From Gammaproteobacteria bacterium (GTDB lineage Bacteria > Pseudomonadota > Gammaproteobacteria > SZUA-229), in NCBI GenBank assembly GCA_022340645.1, contig JAJDNP010000016.1, forward strand, positions 1 to 52,869: a DNA stretch of 52,869 bases, given 5' to 3'. Each line of letters begins with the position of its first letter. The stretch's first letter is position 1. The position numbers and the translations under genes are program-made. This document shows, one piece after another, positions 34,023 to 44,035 of the stretch. Below the pieces are notes generated by a model that was not told the origin of the DNA, did not search any database, and saw only the letters and a list, made by a program, of their open reading frames with translations.

Positions 34023-36623
34023 TTAAAGCTTGCGCTCTAGTTCCACGCGCTCGTACACTTCTATCTGATCGCCTACTTTGACTTCGTAATTTTTCACGCC
34101 GATACCGCATTCGGTGCCGCTGTGCACTTCTTTAACATCATCCTTGAAGCGGCGCAGTGATTCCAGCTCGCCTTCAAAAATGACGACATTGTCGCGCAGC
34201 ACGCGAATCGGTGAATCTTTGCGCACCACCCCTTCGGTAACAAGACAACCGGCGATCTGGCCAAATTGCGGCGATTTGAATACTTCCAGCACTTTTGCCA
34301 TACCGATAATATGTTCACGGTATTCAGCTTTCAGCATACCGGTGAGCGCCCTGGTTACTTCATCAATCAGCTCGTAAATCACGCTGTAGTAATTAAGCTC
34401 TACCCCGCGTTCTGCAGCAGCGCGGCGGGCGGCCGCATCGGCGCGCACGTTAAAACCGATGACAATGGCGCCTGATGCCGCGGCAAGGCTTATGTCCGTT
34501 TCATTAATACCGCCAACGCCGGAGCCGACAATACGCACATCAACTTGCTCATTATCTGCAGCCAGTTTTAACAGGGCGTCACTGATAGCAAGCAAGGTGC
34601 CCTGCACATCGGCTTTTAACAGGATATTTAATTTCTTGACTTCACCCGCCTTCATCTGCTCGAACATCGATTCCAGTTTATTCGCCTGCTGGGTTGCAAG
34701 ACGCATATCACGGGCCTTATGCTGGCGATTCTGCGCGACTTCGCGTGCAGTACGTTCATCCGCCAGCACCTGCATTTCATCACCCGCATCAGGCGTGCTA
34801 GAAAGACCGATAACAAGCGCTGGCATGGAAGGGCCGGCAGAGTCGATGCTGTTACCGAATTCATCATACATTGCGCGTACACGGCCGAAATCTTCGCCGG
34901 CAAGCATGATATCGCCTTTTCTTAAAGTACCTTCCTGTACCAGCACGGTTGCAGAAACACCGCGGCCTTTATCCAGCGCTGCCTCCAGAACCACACCCCT
35001 GGCCAGGCCTTCCGGGGTTGCCTGCAGTTCCATCAGCTCCGCCGTCAGAGAAATGGCGTCCAGCAAATTATCAATTCCCTGCCCGGTCTTGGCAGATACA
35101 TTAACGAAAATATTTTCGCCACCCCATTCTTCAGGAATAACTTCATAATTGCCCAGTTCGTTTTTTACACGATCAGGGTCGGCGCCTTCCTTGTCAATTT
35201 TATTAACGGCAATAATGATAGGCACTTCAGCCGCTTTTGCATGCTGTATGGCTTCGATTGTTTGCGGCATCACGCCGTCATCCGCCGCCACCACGATAAT
35301 AACGATATCCGTCACGTTGGCGCCGCGCTCACGCATGCTGGTAAAGGCGGCATGGCCGGGTGTATCCAGGAAGGTAATCACACCCCTGTTCGTTTCCACA
35401 TGATAAGCGCCAATGTGCTGGGTAATGCCACCCGCTTCCCCTGAGGCTATTTTTGATGAACGAATGTAATCCAGTAGTGATGTTTTACCATGGTCAACAT
35501 GGCCCATGATTGTTACCACTGGTGCTCTGTGTTCTACTTTCAGATCTGAAGTATCACGCGCCAGCAGTTCTTTTTCATAGTCATCTTCATTGATAACGAT
35601 GGGATTGTGCCCCAGCTCTTCAACCACCAGTACCGCGGTATCCTGGTCAATCACCTGGTTGATCGTCGCCATCACGCCCATTTTCATCAAGGCTTTGATG
35701 AGTTCGCCCGCTTTCATCGACATGCGTTTCGCAAGCTCATCAACCGTGATGGTTTCGGGCACCGTTACATCATGTACGATTGCTTCAACCGGTTTTTCAA
35801 AGCCGTGCTTGGCATCTATTGCTGTAACAACCGATCGCCTAGTTGCCTTGCCCTTTTTCTTCTGCCGCTTGCCGCTTTGACCACCAGGAATATGTAATTC
35901 TTTTCGGCCAAATAAAGTATCCTTGTCTTTTAATTCCTCTCTAAAGTCTTCTTTAAAGTCCGGTTTATGTTTCTTCGCTGATGACTTCTGCTCACGCGCC
36001 TGTTGCGCCTGCAATTCATCAGGGGTTAGAACTTTTTTCTCTTTTGGCGCGGTAGCCTTTACAGATTTAGCCTGTCTTTCAGCTGCTTTTTCTTCTTTCT
36101 CCCTGGCTTCTGCTTCCGCCTTCGCCCTGATTTCTGCCAGGCGAGACTCTTCGCTTTGTTGCTCCTGTTCACGCTGTTCGGCGCGTTTACGTCTTAACTC
36201 GCGCTCCAGCTCCCGCTCCTGTTCTCTGCGTGCCTGGTCAGCACGTAGTTTTTCCAGTGCCGTAATTTCTTCCGGTTTTTCCTGTTCAGCGCTTCCTGGT
36301 GCGGCTGTTGACTGTACCGCCGGACGGCTCAGCGTACGTTTGCGACGGACTTCAATGGAAACCGTCTTTCTGCCTGAAGAGCCAACTTTTACCTCACTGA
36401 CCGACTTGCGCTTGAGCGCAATTCTTCGCGGTTTGGTTGCAACATCATTGCTGTCCTTGCCGTGCTGAGCCCTCAAATAGCCTAGCAAAGTCCTCTTATC
36501 CGAATCAGACACCAGCGCATCTGGCGAGGCTATGTCCAGACCAGCATCTTTTATCTGTTCAAGCAAACGTTCGACCGGTGTGCCTACGACACCTGCAAGT
36601 TGTTTTACTGTTACTTCAGCCAT
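34023..36623 (-). CDS. infB: Translation initiation factor IF-2
   Basis: The product is 866 residues. An N-terminal IF2_N domain ([16 protein letters not shown]) is followed by a long charged helical region rich in Glu, Arg and Gln (about 90-220). Next is the GTPase domain with [31 protein letters not shown] and NKIDKEGAD, then domains II-IV. Brings fMet-tRNA to the 30S subunit, which fits its placement in an operon tied to tRNA-fMet. Confidence 0.98.
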   Translation of the reverse strand: MAEVTVKQLAGVVGTPVERLLEQIKDAGLDIASPDALVSDSDKRTLLGYLRAQHGKDSNDVATKPRRIALKRKSVSEVKVGSSGRKTVSIEVRRKRTLSRPAVQSTAAPGSAEQEKPEEITALEKLRADQARREQERELERELRRKRAEQREQEQQSEESRLAEIRAKAEAEAREKEEKAAERQAKSVKATAPKEKKVLTPDELQAQQAREQKSSAKKHKPDFKEDFREELKDKDTLFGRKELHIPGGQSGKRQKKKGKATRRSVVTAIDAKHGFEKPVEAIVHDVTVPETITVDELAKRMSMKAGELIKALMKMGVMATINQVIDQDTAVLVVEELGHNPIVINEDDYEKELLARDTSDLKVEHRAPVVTIMGHVDHGKTSLLDYIRSSKIASGEAGGITQHIGAYHVETNRGVITFLDTPGHAAFTSMRERGANVTDIVIIVVAADDGVMPQTIEAIQHAKAAEVPIIIAVNKIDKEGADPDRVKNELGNYEVIPEEWGGENIFVNVSAKTGQGIDNLLDAISLTAELMELQATPEGLARGVVLEAALDKGRGVSATVLVQEGTLRKGDIMLAGEDFGRVRAMYDEFGNSIDSAGPSMPALVIGLSSTPDAGDEMQVLADERTAREVAQNRQHKARDMRLATQQANKLESMFEQMKAGEVKKLNILLKADVQGTLLAISDALLKLAADNEQVDVRIVGSGVGGINETDISLAAASGAIVIGFNVRADAAARRAAAERGVELNYYSVIYELIDEVTRALTGMLKAEYREHIIGMAKVLEVFKSPQFGQIAGCLVTEGVVRKDSPIRVLRDNVVIFEGELESLRRFKDDVKEVHSGTECGIGVKNYEVKVGDQIEVYERVELERKL

Positions 36624-36686
36624 TGATAACTCTCAATCGTATTAATTTTCTTCTACCCGCTTATTTTACCCACTTACTCAGCCTGT

Positions 36687-38201
36687 TTACTCAGCAGTGG
36701 CTTCAGTTTGATTTTCCTCTGCAAACCATGGGGCGCGTGCCGCCATAATCAGGTCAGAAGCACGCTTTTCGTCCATGCCTTCAATATCCATTAACTCGTC
36801 AGTAGACTGTTCAGCCAGATCTTCCATGGTACAAATACCTTTCAGTGCCAGTGTATTTGCCAGTTGCATATCCATGCCTTCCATTGCCAGCAGGTCTTCC
36901 TGCGGTTTATTTTCTTCCAGCACTTCTTCCTTCATGATGGCCTGCGTTAACAGGTAATCGCTGGCACGATTACGCAGTTCACTCACGATGTCTTCATCGA
37001 ATTCCTCGATACCTAACATTTCTGCTTCCGGCACATAGGCAACTTCCTCAATCGTGGTAAACCCTTCAGCAACCAGGATCTCAGCAACTTCCGCATCTAC
37101 ATCAAGATTTTTGGTGAACATTTCAATATATTTCGCACCTTCCTCGGAACTTTTAGCTTCGGCTTCCTGCTCGGTCATGACATTGAGTTCCCAGCCTGTC
37201 AGCTCGCTTGCCAGGCGTATATTTTGTCCGCCGCGGCCGATTGCCATGGCAAGCTTGTCTTCTTCCACGGCGATATTCATTGTCCTGGCATCTTCATCAA
37301 CCACCAGGGACAGCACCTCGGCCGGTGACATGGCATTGATGACAAACTGTGCCGGGTCTTCATTCCATAAAATAATATCAACACGCTCGCCGCCGATTTC
37401 ATTCGACACCGATTGTACCCGTGAACCGCGCATACCCACACAGGCACCGACCGGATCAATTCGATTATCCAGTGCTCTCACCGAAATTTTCGCACGTGAA
37501 CCAGGGTCGCGTGCGCCGCCCAGAATCTCGAGCAGGCCCTGGTCAACTTCCGGCACTTCCAGTTTAAACAACTCTACCAGGAATTCAGGCGCGGTACGGC
37601 TGATGAACAGCTGGGGACCGCGCGCTTCAGAACGGACTTCTTTCAGGTAGCCACGCAGGCGGTCACCGGGGCGCACGGCTTCGCGGGGAATCATCTCGGA
37701 TTTCGGGATAAAGCCTTCAACACCGCTGCCTAAATCCAGGTACACGTTGCCGCGCTCGACACGTTTAACCGTACCCATTACCAGCTCGCCTTCACGGTCC
37801 TTGTATTCCTGTACCACGCGTTCGCGTTCAGCTTCACGAACCTTCTGCACGATAACCTGCTTTGCAGTCTGTGCGGCAATACGGCCAAACTCTACTGATT
37901 CGATCTGTTCTTCAACATAATCGCCCGGCTGGATATCCGGGCTGTCTATCTGTGCGGCTTCCAGAGTGATCTCGCTCAACGGGTTATCCATAGGCGCTTC
38001 ATTGTCAATCACTAACCAGCGGCGGTAGGTATCATAGTCGCCAGTGTCACGATTGATGTCTACACGTACATCAATATCTTTGCCGTTTTTCTTACGTGTT
38101 GCCGTAGCAAGTGCAGCCTCGATGGCTTCAAATATAATCTCCTTTTCAACGCCTTTTTCATTGGATACGGCGTCTGCAACATAGAGAATTTCCTTGCTCA
38201 T
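36687..38201 (-). CDS. nusA: Transcription termination/antitermination factor NusA
   Basis: The product is 504 residues: N-terminal RNAP-binding domain, S1 domain (GTVKRVERGNVYLDLGSGVEGF), two KH domains (DPVGACVGMRGSRVQSV; AIGRGGQNIRLASEL) and two acidic C-terminal repeats of the gammaproteobacterial type. Controls pausing and termination. GAGG site before ATG 38201. Confidence 0.98.
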   Translation of the reverse strand: MSKEILYVADAVSNEKGVEKEIIFEAIEAALATATRKKNGKDIDVRVDINRDTGDYDTYRRWLVIDNEAPMDNPLSEITLEAAQIDSPDIQPGDYVEEQIESVEFGRIAAQTAKQVIVQKVREAERERVVQEYKDREGELVMGTVKRVERGNVYLDLGSGVEGFIPKSEMIPREAVRPGDRLRGYLKEVRSEARGPQLFISRTAPEFLVELFKLEVPEVDQGLLEILGGARDPGSRAKISVRALDNRIDPVGACVGMRGSRVQSVSNEIGGERVDIILWNEDPAQFVINAMSPAEVLSLVVDEDARTMNIAVEEDKLAMAIGRGGQNIRLASELTGWELNVMTEQEAEAKSSEEGAKYIEMFTKNLDVDAEVAEILVAEGFTTIEEVAYVPEAEMLGIEEFDEDIVSELRNRASDYLLTQAIMKEEVLEENKPQEDLLAMEGMDMQLANTLALKGICTMEDLAEQSTDELMDIEGMDEKRASDLIMAARAPWFAEENQTEATAE

Positions 38202-38267
38202 GGTTTAAACCTCATTAACTTACGAATCACTTATAAATAATCTAATTAATCAATATGTCAGCAACAA

Positions 38268-38723
38268 CTAGTACTCAGGTACCAGCCGTGCCTTTTCAAT
38301 CGCACTCATAGGCAGACTGATTTCTTCTGTATCGGTTTCTATTACCAGTACATCTTCATTTGCCTCCAGCAAACGGCCCTTGAAATTACGCTGCCCTTCC
38401 AGCGGCATCGACGTTTTCAACTTGACCAGCGAACCGGTAAAGCGCTGAAAATCCTTTAACCGTCTCAATGGCCGGTCCAGTCCCGGTGATGAGATTTCCA
38501 GGTTAAAATGGCCGCGCACCGGGTCCTCGACATCTATCAGCGCACTGATCTGCTCGCTGACCGCTGAACAGTCATCGATAGTCACGCCATCTTCCTTGTC
38601 GATGTAAAGCCGCAGAATCCCGTGTTTTGGGTTAGGTATATGCTCGATTTCAATCAAATCGTAGCCCATCCCATTGACCACCGGCTCAAATAGTTCCCAC
38701 AAATGTGTCTGTTCCCGTCTCAT
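38268..38723 (-). CDS. rimP: Ribosome maturation factor RimP
   Basis: The product is 151 residues. The first domain has GYDLIEIEHIPNPKHGILRLYIDKEDG and DCSAVSEQISALIDVEDP, then LEISSPGLDRPL, the RimP core motif. Needed for 30S maturation. First gene of the rimP-nusA-infB-rbfA-truB-rpsO-pnp run. Confidence 0.97.
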   Translation of the reverse strand: MRREQTHLWELFEPVVNGMGYDLIEIEHIPNPKHGILRLYIDKEDGVTIDDCSAVSEQISALIDVEDPVRGHFNLEISSPGLDRPLRRLKDFQRFTGSLVKLKTSMPLEGQRNFKGRLLEANEDVLVIETDTEEISLPMSAIEKARLVPEY

Positions 38724-38797
38724 CCGGCCCTTTCTAAAAACAGTACTCGATACAGAGCTGCGCTATCAATACCTGCTAACAATACGTTTTCCGCAGT

Positions 38798-38826
38798 AAC
38801 AAAAAGGCCCCGTAAACGGAGCCTTT
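38798..38826 (-). terminator. Hairpin terminator upstream of rimP
   Basis: On the minus strand AAAGGCTCCGT/ACGGGGCCTTT is followed by TTTTGTT. Probably the original terminator of the tRNA transcript before the island separated the two. Confidence 0.75.
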
Positions 38827-38900
38827 CCAAAATTCTTGCCAATAATAGGATTCCGAAACTGTGCTCCGGGCTGTCTATTATGCCACCAAGAAATCTAATT

Positions 38901-38919
38901 TTGGTAGCGGGGGCAGGAT
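38901..38919 (-). other. Displaced 3' end of tRNA-fMet (putative att site)
   Basis: TTGGTAGCGGGGGCAGGAT is identical to the 3' end of the tRNA-fMet gene at 43543-43561, in the same orientation, then the sequences diverge. It sits between rimP and the island genes. This is the pattern left when an element integrates into the 3' end of a tRNA gene: the intact tRNA stays at one end and the old 3' end is moved to the other. Confidence 0.7.
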
Positions 38920-39235
38920 ATCATCTGTAACTACCACATATAACCGCTTTGATATCGACTTATAGCTTTTGATTAAAAGCCAGGCTCACAGGCCAAAGAC
39001 GACTCAACTACCTTAACAAGTGAATTGTAACAGCAATCGGCCCTATTGTTCAATAGAATGCTGTCAGGATGACTGATAATCACTTCAATTCAGACGGAAT
39101 TTTCCTGTATAACTGTAAAAACATACGCCAGCGAGTAACGGGGATGGTGTATGGTCCATAATTACATTTGTAAGCATGAACCAGCACCACTGCAAAATGT
39201 ACGCGAAAAATCGATCACCCTTTGTCTGTTAGAGG
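38920..39235. other. Intergenic, nothing assignable
   Basis: About 315 bases between the displaced tRNA end and the cysteine-repeat peptide gene. No gene, clear hairpin or integrase remnant is seen. Confidence 0.5.
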
Positions 39236-39571
39236 TTATTTACTGCCGCCGCATTTAGCTTCTTTAGCTGCTTTCTTTTCAGCGCCACATTTGGCTTCGT
39301 TTGCCGCTTTCTTTTCGCCACCACATTTAGCTTCGCTGGTAGCCTTCTTTTCACCACCGCATTTGGCTTCGCTGGCGGCTTTCTTGCTGGCGCCACACTT
39401 GGCCTCACCGCATTTACCGTCAGCCGCATCAGCGACGAGGAAGCTGCCGTTGACCTCGGTGATGCCGAAAGGGTTTTCCGCCGCGTTCGCTATACCCGTG
39501 GCAGCCAATGAGGCGGCAAATGCAGTACCAAATGCCAGCGCCATGGGTTTCATTGATGTTTTCTTTATCAT
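39236..39571 (-). CDS. Cysteine-repeat peptide precursor, DUF2282/HvfA-like (putative RiPP metallophore)
   Basis: The product is 111 residues. A signal peptide (about 1-30, ending ANA) leads to ENPFGITEVNGSFLVAD, close to the conserved post-signal block of HvfA/BufA1 proteins. Then come six KCG units: Cys 54, 59, 71, 83, 95 and 107, the last four exactly 12 residues apart in lysine- and alanine-rich repeats with EAKCG. In known relatives a DUF692 (MNIO) enzyme with a partner protein modifies Cys in EGKCG motifs to give copper-binding groups. Neither enzyme is in this window. GGAG lies ten bases before ATG 39571. The family call is from motif recognition. Confidence 0.75.
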   Translation of the reverse strand: MIKKTSMKPMALAFGTAFAASLAATGIANAAENPFGITEVNGSFLVADAADGKCGEAKCGASKKAASEAKCGGEKKATSEAKCGGEKKAANEAKCGAEKKAAKEAKCGGSK

Positions 39572-39678
39572 AATCGCAAATCTCCAGTATTGTTATAAAG
39601 CTAATAATTAATCTATTGCACCGGTGTTACCGGAAGAACTGTGACATCCGCCTGATATCGGCAAGTCACATGCTAGTT

Positions 39679-39705
39679 GGTCGTAATCACGCTGCCCGCA
39701 TTACA
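39679..39705 (-). promoter_or_regulatory. Candidate ECF-type promoter of the cysteine-repeat gene
   Basis: On the minus strand TGTAATG (39705-39699) and CGACC (39683-39679) are 15 bases apart, a layout seen in ECF sigma promoters. It is about 108 bases before the start codon. Tentative. Confidence 0.3.
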
Positions 39706-39809
39706 ATTATTTTTTCTATGTAAATTACTTATTGGCAGCAAAGGCTAGCGCGCACTTCGTAGATACTTTTTATTGCCTGATTTTGCCGGTAATAACAGCA
39801 AACTGCTCA

Positions 39810-40517
39810 TCACAGGAGAGGCTTTATATCATCTTCAGCATGTTCATCGCAGGCCGCCGGCCTGGATGTAGCCATTTGCTGGTGACCGGGAGTACGGAAT
39901 TGCTGCCTGATTTGCGTAATACACTCGATCCTGTTGAAACTGGCGAGCAGTTCACTGCGAATATTTTCTTTGATAACAAAAGGGCCAACCAGGGGAGGAA
40001 CAAAAAAGTCAGGCTCCATCGATGCCTGATAAACGACCCTGGTCTGGTTTCCCGTGGACTGAATATCCCATTCTGCGATGCCGGATCGAAGATCGCTGAG
40101 CTCCGGCACAATCACAGCTAGCAGGCTTCCGGTCCCCTGTTCGCTAATATCTTCTACCCGCCCGACATCCCGGCAGAAAAAGGCGACACACCCCGAGATA
40201 ACGGTTTTCACCCTTGTCACCCCCTGTTTCGGCGAGGGCAGAACATAACTTTCCGTGATGGTGGGATTGAGTCTGTAGATATGGGTATAGTCTGTCAGTA
40301 CATCACGCACATACCTTGCCGGCGCGTCTACCAGCATAACCATTTTCATACTGTAAATTCCCTGGTTCTCGGTCACCTGCAGTTCCGCAATGTCCCCTGC
40401 ATGTACGCTAGACACAGCCAGCATTAGCGCGAAAAACATCAGGCCGCACACAGCAAACCCGAATGAATTTCTCGTTACAGCATGGCGGCCGGATAAAACG
40501 CCACTGTTTGCGCGCAT
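39810..40517 (-). CDS. Secreted SRPBCC/START-like protein
   Basis: The product is 235 residues with a signal peptide (hydrophobic 20-38, cleavage after VHA). The body has VDAPARYVRDVLTDYTHIYR and EWDIQSTGNQTRVVYQASM, a polyketide cyclase/START-like lipid- or ligand-binding fold. A cysteine pair (SGCVAFFCRD) may form a disulfide. ATG 40517 is one base after the aldehyde dehydrogenase stop, so translation is coupled. Ligand unknown. Confidence 0.78.
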   Translation of the reverse strand: MRANSGVLSGRHAVTRNSFGFAVCGLMFFALMLAVSSVHAGDIAELQVTENQGIYSMKMVMLVDAPARYVRDVLTDYTHIYRLNPTITESYVLPSPKQGVTRVKTVISGCVAFFCRDVGRVEDISEQGTGSLLAVIVPELSDLRSGIAEWDIQSTGNQTRVVYQASMEPDFFVPPLVGPFVIKENIRSELLASFNRIECITQIRQQFRTPGHQQMATSRPAACDEHAEDDIKPLL

Positions 40518-40518
40518 A

Positions 40519-41892
40519 CTACGTGTGGCTCACCCACACCGAATGGACGTTGACAAATTCCCTGATACCAAAAGCGGATAATTCCCGGCCGTAGCCGGAA
40601 TCGCGTATGCCACCGAACGGCATACGCGGATCGGATTTGCACATCTCGTTGACAAAGGTCGCACCGGCTTCGATTTCGCTGGATGCAATACGCTCGCCAC
40701 GCTCTATATCCTGTGTCCAGATCGAACTACCGAGGCCGAATGAGGTCGCGTTAGCCACCCTGATTGCCTCCGCTTCATCCCTCACCCGGATCAAGCTCGC
40801 AACCGGACCGAACAGTTCTTCGGACCAGGCCGCCATACCCTGCTTGACATTCGCCAGAACAGTCGGCAAATAATAAGCCCCGGGACCATCGGGTACCGAC
40901 CCCCCGGTCAGCACCCGTGCGCCGGCGGCCACCGATCTTGCAACCTGGTCTGCCAGCGTGTCACGCAGGTCGGTTCGCGCCAGCGGACCAATATAGACAT
41001 CCTCCGCCATCGGATCCCCCATCTTCAGCTGCTGCACGGCCGTGACAAACTTCTCTTCGAATTCATCGTAAACACTGTCCATGATGATAAAGCGTTTGGC
41101 CGCTATACAGCTCTGGCCGCTATTCTGAAAGCGGCTGATAATTCCCACCTCTACCGCCCTGTCGATATCGGCATCCTCGAGCACGATAAACGGGTCCGAG
41201 CCGCCCAGTTCCAGCACGCATTTTTTCAACGCCCTGCCCGCCTCGGATGCCACTGCGCGCCCGGCTTTGACACTGGCGGTGATGGTAACAGCGGCCACGC
41301 CGGGATGGTGTATCAGGGCCGTGGTTTGCGGTATGTCGATGACCAGGGAGCGGAACAGATCCTCGGGAAAACCCGCCTCGATAAAAACCTGTTCAACGGC
41401 AAGCGAGCAGCCGGTAACATTTGGCGCGTGCTTGAGCAGTCCACCGTTACCGGCCATCATTGCCGGTACCGCAAAGCGGAATACCTGCCAGAATGGAAAA
41501 TTCCACGGCATCACCGCAAGCACCACACCTAGCGGCAAAAAGTTCACAAAACTTTTCATAGCCTCGGTCTCAACCGGCTCGGGGGCCAGGAAGCGCATGG
41601 CATTTCTAGCAGCACAACGGCATAACCAGGCGCATTTTTCAATCTCGGCAATGCCCTGCCTGTAGATTTTGCCCATCTCCAGGCACATCAGCCGGGCATA
41701 CTGCTCCTTATTGCTCAGCAGCAAATCGTGCACGGCGTTCATGTGACTGGCGCGTTCATCGATGTCGATCTCACGCCATAAACGTTGCGCCTGCCGGGTA
41801 CGTTCCAGGATTGACGCCACATGCGCCGGAGTCATTGTTTCGTAGCCGGCGATTTGTACGCCGGTTGCGGGATTTATGCTTTCGAATGCCAT
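40519..41892 (-). CDS. NAD(P)-dependent aldehyde dehydrogenase, succinate-semialdehyde type
   Basis: The product is 457 residues. MPWNFPFWQ (128-136), ELGGSDPFIVLEDADID with catalytic Glu 228, and FQNSGQSCIAAKRF with nucleophile Cys 262 are all present. The pattern follows the short GabD/Sad-type succinate-semialdehyde dehydrogenases. No GABA gene is nearby, so the true aldehyde is open. First gene of the minus-strand operon of the island; AGGAGGGG site before ATG 41892. Confidence 0.9.
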   Translation of the reverse strand: MAFESINPATGVQIAGYETMTPAHVASILERTRQAQRLWREIDIDERASHMNAVHDLLLSNKEQYARLMCLEMGKIYRQGIAEIEKCAWLCRCAARNAMRFLAPEPVETEAMKSFVNFLPLGVVLAVMPWNFPFWQVFRFAVPAMMAGNGGLLKHAPNVTGCSLAVEQVFIEAGFPEDLFRSLVIDIPQTTALIHHPGVAAVTITASVKAGRAVASEAGRALKKCVLELGGSDPFIVLEDADIDRAVEVGIISRFQNSGQSCIAAKRFIIMDSVYDEFEEKFVTAVQQLKMGDPMAEDVYIGPLARTDLRDTLADQVARSVAAGARVLTGGSVPDGPGAYYLPTVLANVKQGMAAWSEELFGPVASLIRVRDEAEAIRVANATSFGLGSSIWTQDIERGERIASSEIEAGATFVNEMCKSDPRMPFGGIRDSGYGRELSAFGIREFVNVHSVWVSHT

Positions 41893-42450
41893 TTGAAATA
41901 CCCCTCCTGACCGATCCAGTACTCAGACCCTGCAAACCATTACGGTCAGTTCATCTTTTAACACAACTTGCCGGATGAATTCGAGAACTTTTTCGACTGA
42001 CTGCCGATCCCGATTAACATTTAGCCTTGCACATGAACTTGCCAATACGGTTGCTTTTCTGGCCAACATAACAGCGCTGGCTACAGTTGCATGGTAATAC
42101 GCGCGTACGCAACAATGATGACAATATATCTCAGGAAATGTTCTTCATAACCACACTTTTGTTCTCAACTTCAAATACATCGACTGGCTTAAGCGGTATC
42201 TTGAAAACAGACGGTACAGGATTAATTTACCCTGACTGCTGCCTGACGAAATGAATTTTGCTATTTGTTTATCTGCCGGGAACCCGGCGACACTGTTACC
42301 TCACATACCGGTATATAGTATGCACAACATGCCGTTCACATACTGTGTATAGTCTGCTCATTCCAGCAGTCACAGTGTAGCTACCCACTGCAAAAGCCCG
42401 CAGAACACATTTGACTTGACACACCTTGTGAAATGGTGAAAGTTTGCGCC
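41893..42450. other. Divergent intergenic region of the island
   Basis: There are 558 bases between the aldehyde dehydrogenase and the sigma gene. It must hold promoters for both directions. A CCGGG/CCCGG hairpin overlaps the candidate sigma promoter at 42279-42305. No gene is seen. Confidence 0.5.
42279..42305 (+). promoter_or_regulatory. Candidate ECF sigma promoter (autoregulation)
   Basis: GGAACC and TCACA are 16 bases apart, fitting the RpoE-type consensus GGAAC-N16-TCnnA. It lies about 145 bases before the sigma factor start, suggesting self-activation. The GGAACC also sits in a short palindrome, so chance cannot be excluded. Confidence 0.45.
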
Positions 42451-43062
42451 ATGCATAACAACCCCAATAAAAATGCCGATGTGGAATCTGACCCTGCACG
42501 CTGGCTACAGGAATACGGCGATGTGCTGTTCGGCTATGCACTAAAGCGGCTGCACCACACCGCCCAGGCGGAGGACGCGGTACAGGAGACCCTGCTGGCA
42601 GCACTTAAGGCACGCGCCAGCTACGCCGGTCGCGCCTCGGAAAAAACCTGGCTGGTTGGTATTCTCAAGCACAAAATCATTGATTTGATTCGCAAGCAGG
42701 CACGTGAAACAACCGTGGATGATATTCATGCATTATCTGATTTATCGACCGAAAACAGCATCGATGAACTGTTCGATGAACGCGGCCACTGGATACAGCC
42801 GCCGCAGGACTGGGGTAACCCTGAAAAGATGCTGCATAACCAGCAGTTCATGGAATTCTTCAGACGCTGCCTGGAACGGCTGAAACCTGCCCATGCACAG
42901 ATTTTCTCCCTCAAAGAGCTGGCCGGACAAACCATAGAAGAAATTTGTAATGAATTAGACGTGACCGCGACTAACTGTAGTGTCATGCTATATCGCGCCC
43001 GCATGAGCCTGAGGCGCTGCCTCGAGATCCAACTGGCCGATGAAAACTCGGGGGAACTGTAG
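42451..43062 (+). CDS. ECF RNA polymerase sigma factor
   Basis: The product is 203 residues from ATG 42451. Sigma region 2 (YGDVLFGYALKRLHHTAQAEDAVQETLLAALKA, with a KTWLVGILKHKIIDLIRKQ melting part) and region 4 (QIFSLKELAGQTIEEICNEL plus RARMSLRRCLE) are clear. A second in-frame ATG at 42433 is possible. It is followed without a gap by its zinc-finger anti-sigma gene. Confidence 0.9.
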   Translation: MHNNPNKNADVESDPARWLQEYGDVLFGYALKRLHHTAQAEDAVQETLLAALKARASYAGRASEKTWLVGILKHKIIDLIRKQARETTVDDIHALSDLSTENSIDELFDERGHWIQPPQDWGNPEKMLHNQQFMEFFRRCLERLKPAHAQIFSLKELAGQTIEEICNELDVTATNCSVMLYRARMSLRRCLEIQLADENSGEL

Positions 43063-43340
43063 ATGCTATCCTGCAAAGAAGTTTGCCATTTCGTCTCTGA
43101 ATCACTGGATCAACAGCTTCCGTGGTATACACGTCTCAGGGTAAGGCTCCACCTTTTCATTTGCAAAGCCTGCCGGCGAATGGTTAAACAAATGGCATTA
43201 CTGCAGACAGCCGCCTGGTTCTATGGCGCAACGGACGAGCAGACATCAACAGAAGAAAATGACACGCTTTCCGAAAATGCCCGCAGCCGTATACTGAAGC
43301 AGCTGCAACAGGCAAACAGCGGTTCCGCTGATCATAATGC

Positions 43341-43344
<4 letters not shown>
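43063..43344 (+). CDS. Zinc-binding anti-sigma factor (ZAS/zf-HC2 type)
   Basis: The product is 93 residues. An N-terminal Cys (LSCKEV) and HLFICKAC give the H-x3-C-x2-C zinc anti-sigma motif. There is no membrane segment, so it is a soluble anti-sigma factor that may sense redox or metal directly. Its ATG is the base after the sigma stop. The C-terminal part is short, polar and probably disordered. Confidence 0.87.
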
Positions 43345-43620
<276 letters not shown>

Positions 43621-43717
43621 ACAACAAGACGCGCATCTTACGGACTTACACGTAAAATTGCAAGTTGCCTGGTCTGATAAACAGGAAATATAAGAACAAA
43701 AACAACAAAAAGAAATT

Positions 43718-43800
43718 TAGTCCGCGAATAACGCAAAAGACGCGATGTTTTTAAAAACAAATAAAAAGTTCTTTGCGTTCTTTGCGTTATTCGCGGACTA
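43718..43800. repeat. AT-rich palindrome P3 (20-bp perfect arms)
   Basis: TAGTCCGCGAATAACGCAAA (43718-43737) and its exact reverse complement (43781-43800), with further A/T pairing outside. Similar in style to P1 and P2 but different in sequence. It lies upstream of tRNA-fMet. The rest of 43621-44035 has no assignable gene. Confidence 0.8.
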
Positions 43801-44035
43801 ATAGTTTCTTTCTTTATAACAGCGGCTAGCCGCCAAAAACAGAAACACAAAGCGACATCAGAGCTGCCGGGGTCATGCCCAGGGCAAGAATGACGAGTCC
43901 ATTGGTAGTGAGGGCAATCTGCATATCACGGCCACATCCCAGCGGCTGGGTATCGACGGCATCTTCGAAGTACATCGCCTTGATAAAAACCCAAAAGGCT
44001 CAGACTTGATTGAAATCGCGATCAAGTCAACCCTG

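Noticed and set aside
39236-39420. CRISPR-like array
   Set aside because: The regular 36-base spacing comes from coding repeats (EAKCG units); there are no unique spacers between identical repeats.
39222-39611. Plus-strand repeat protein (LASLAAFFSAPH units)
   Set aside because: It is the reverse reading of the cysteine-repeat peptide; the minus strand has the signal peptide, ribosome site and family motifs.
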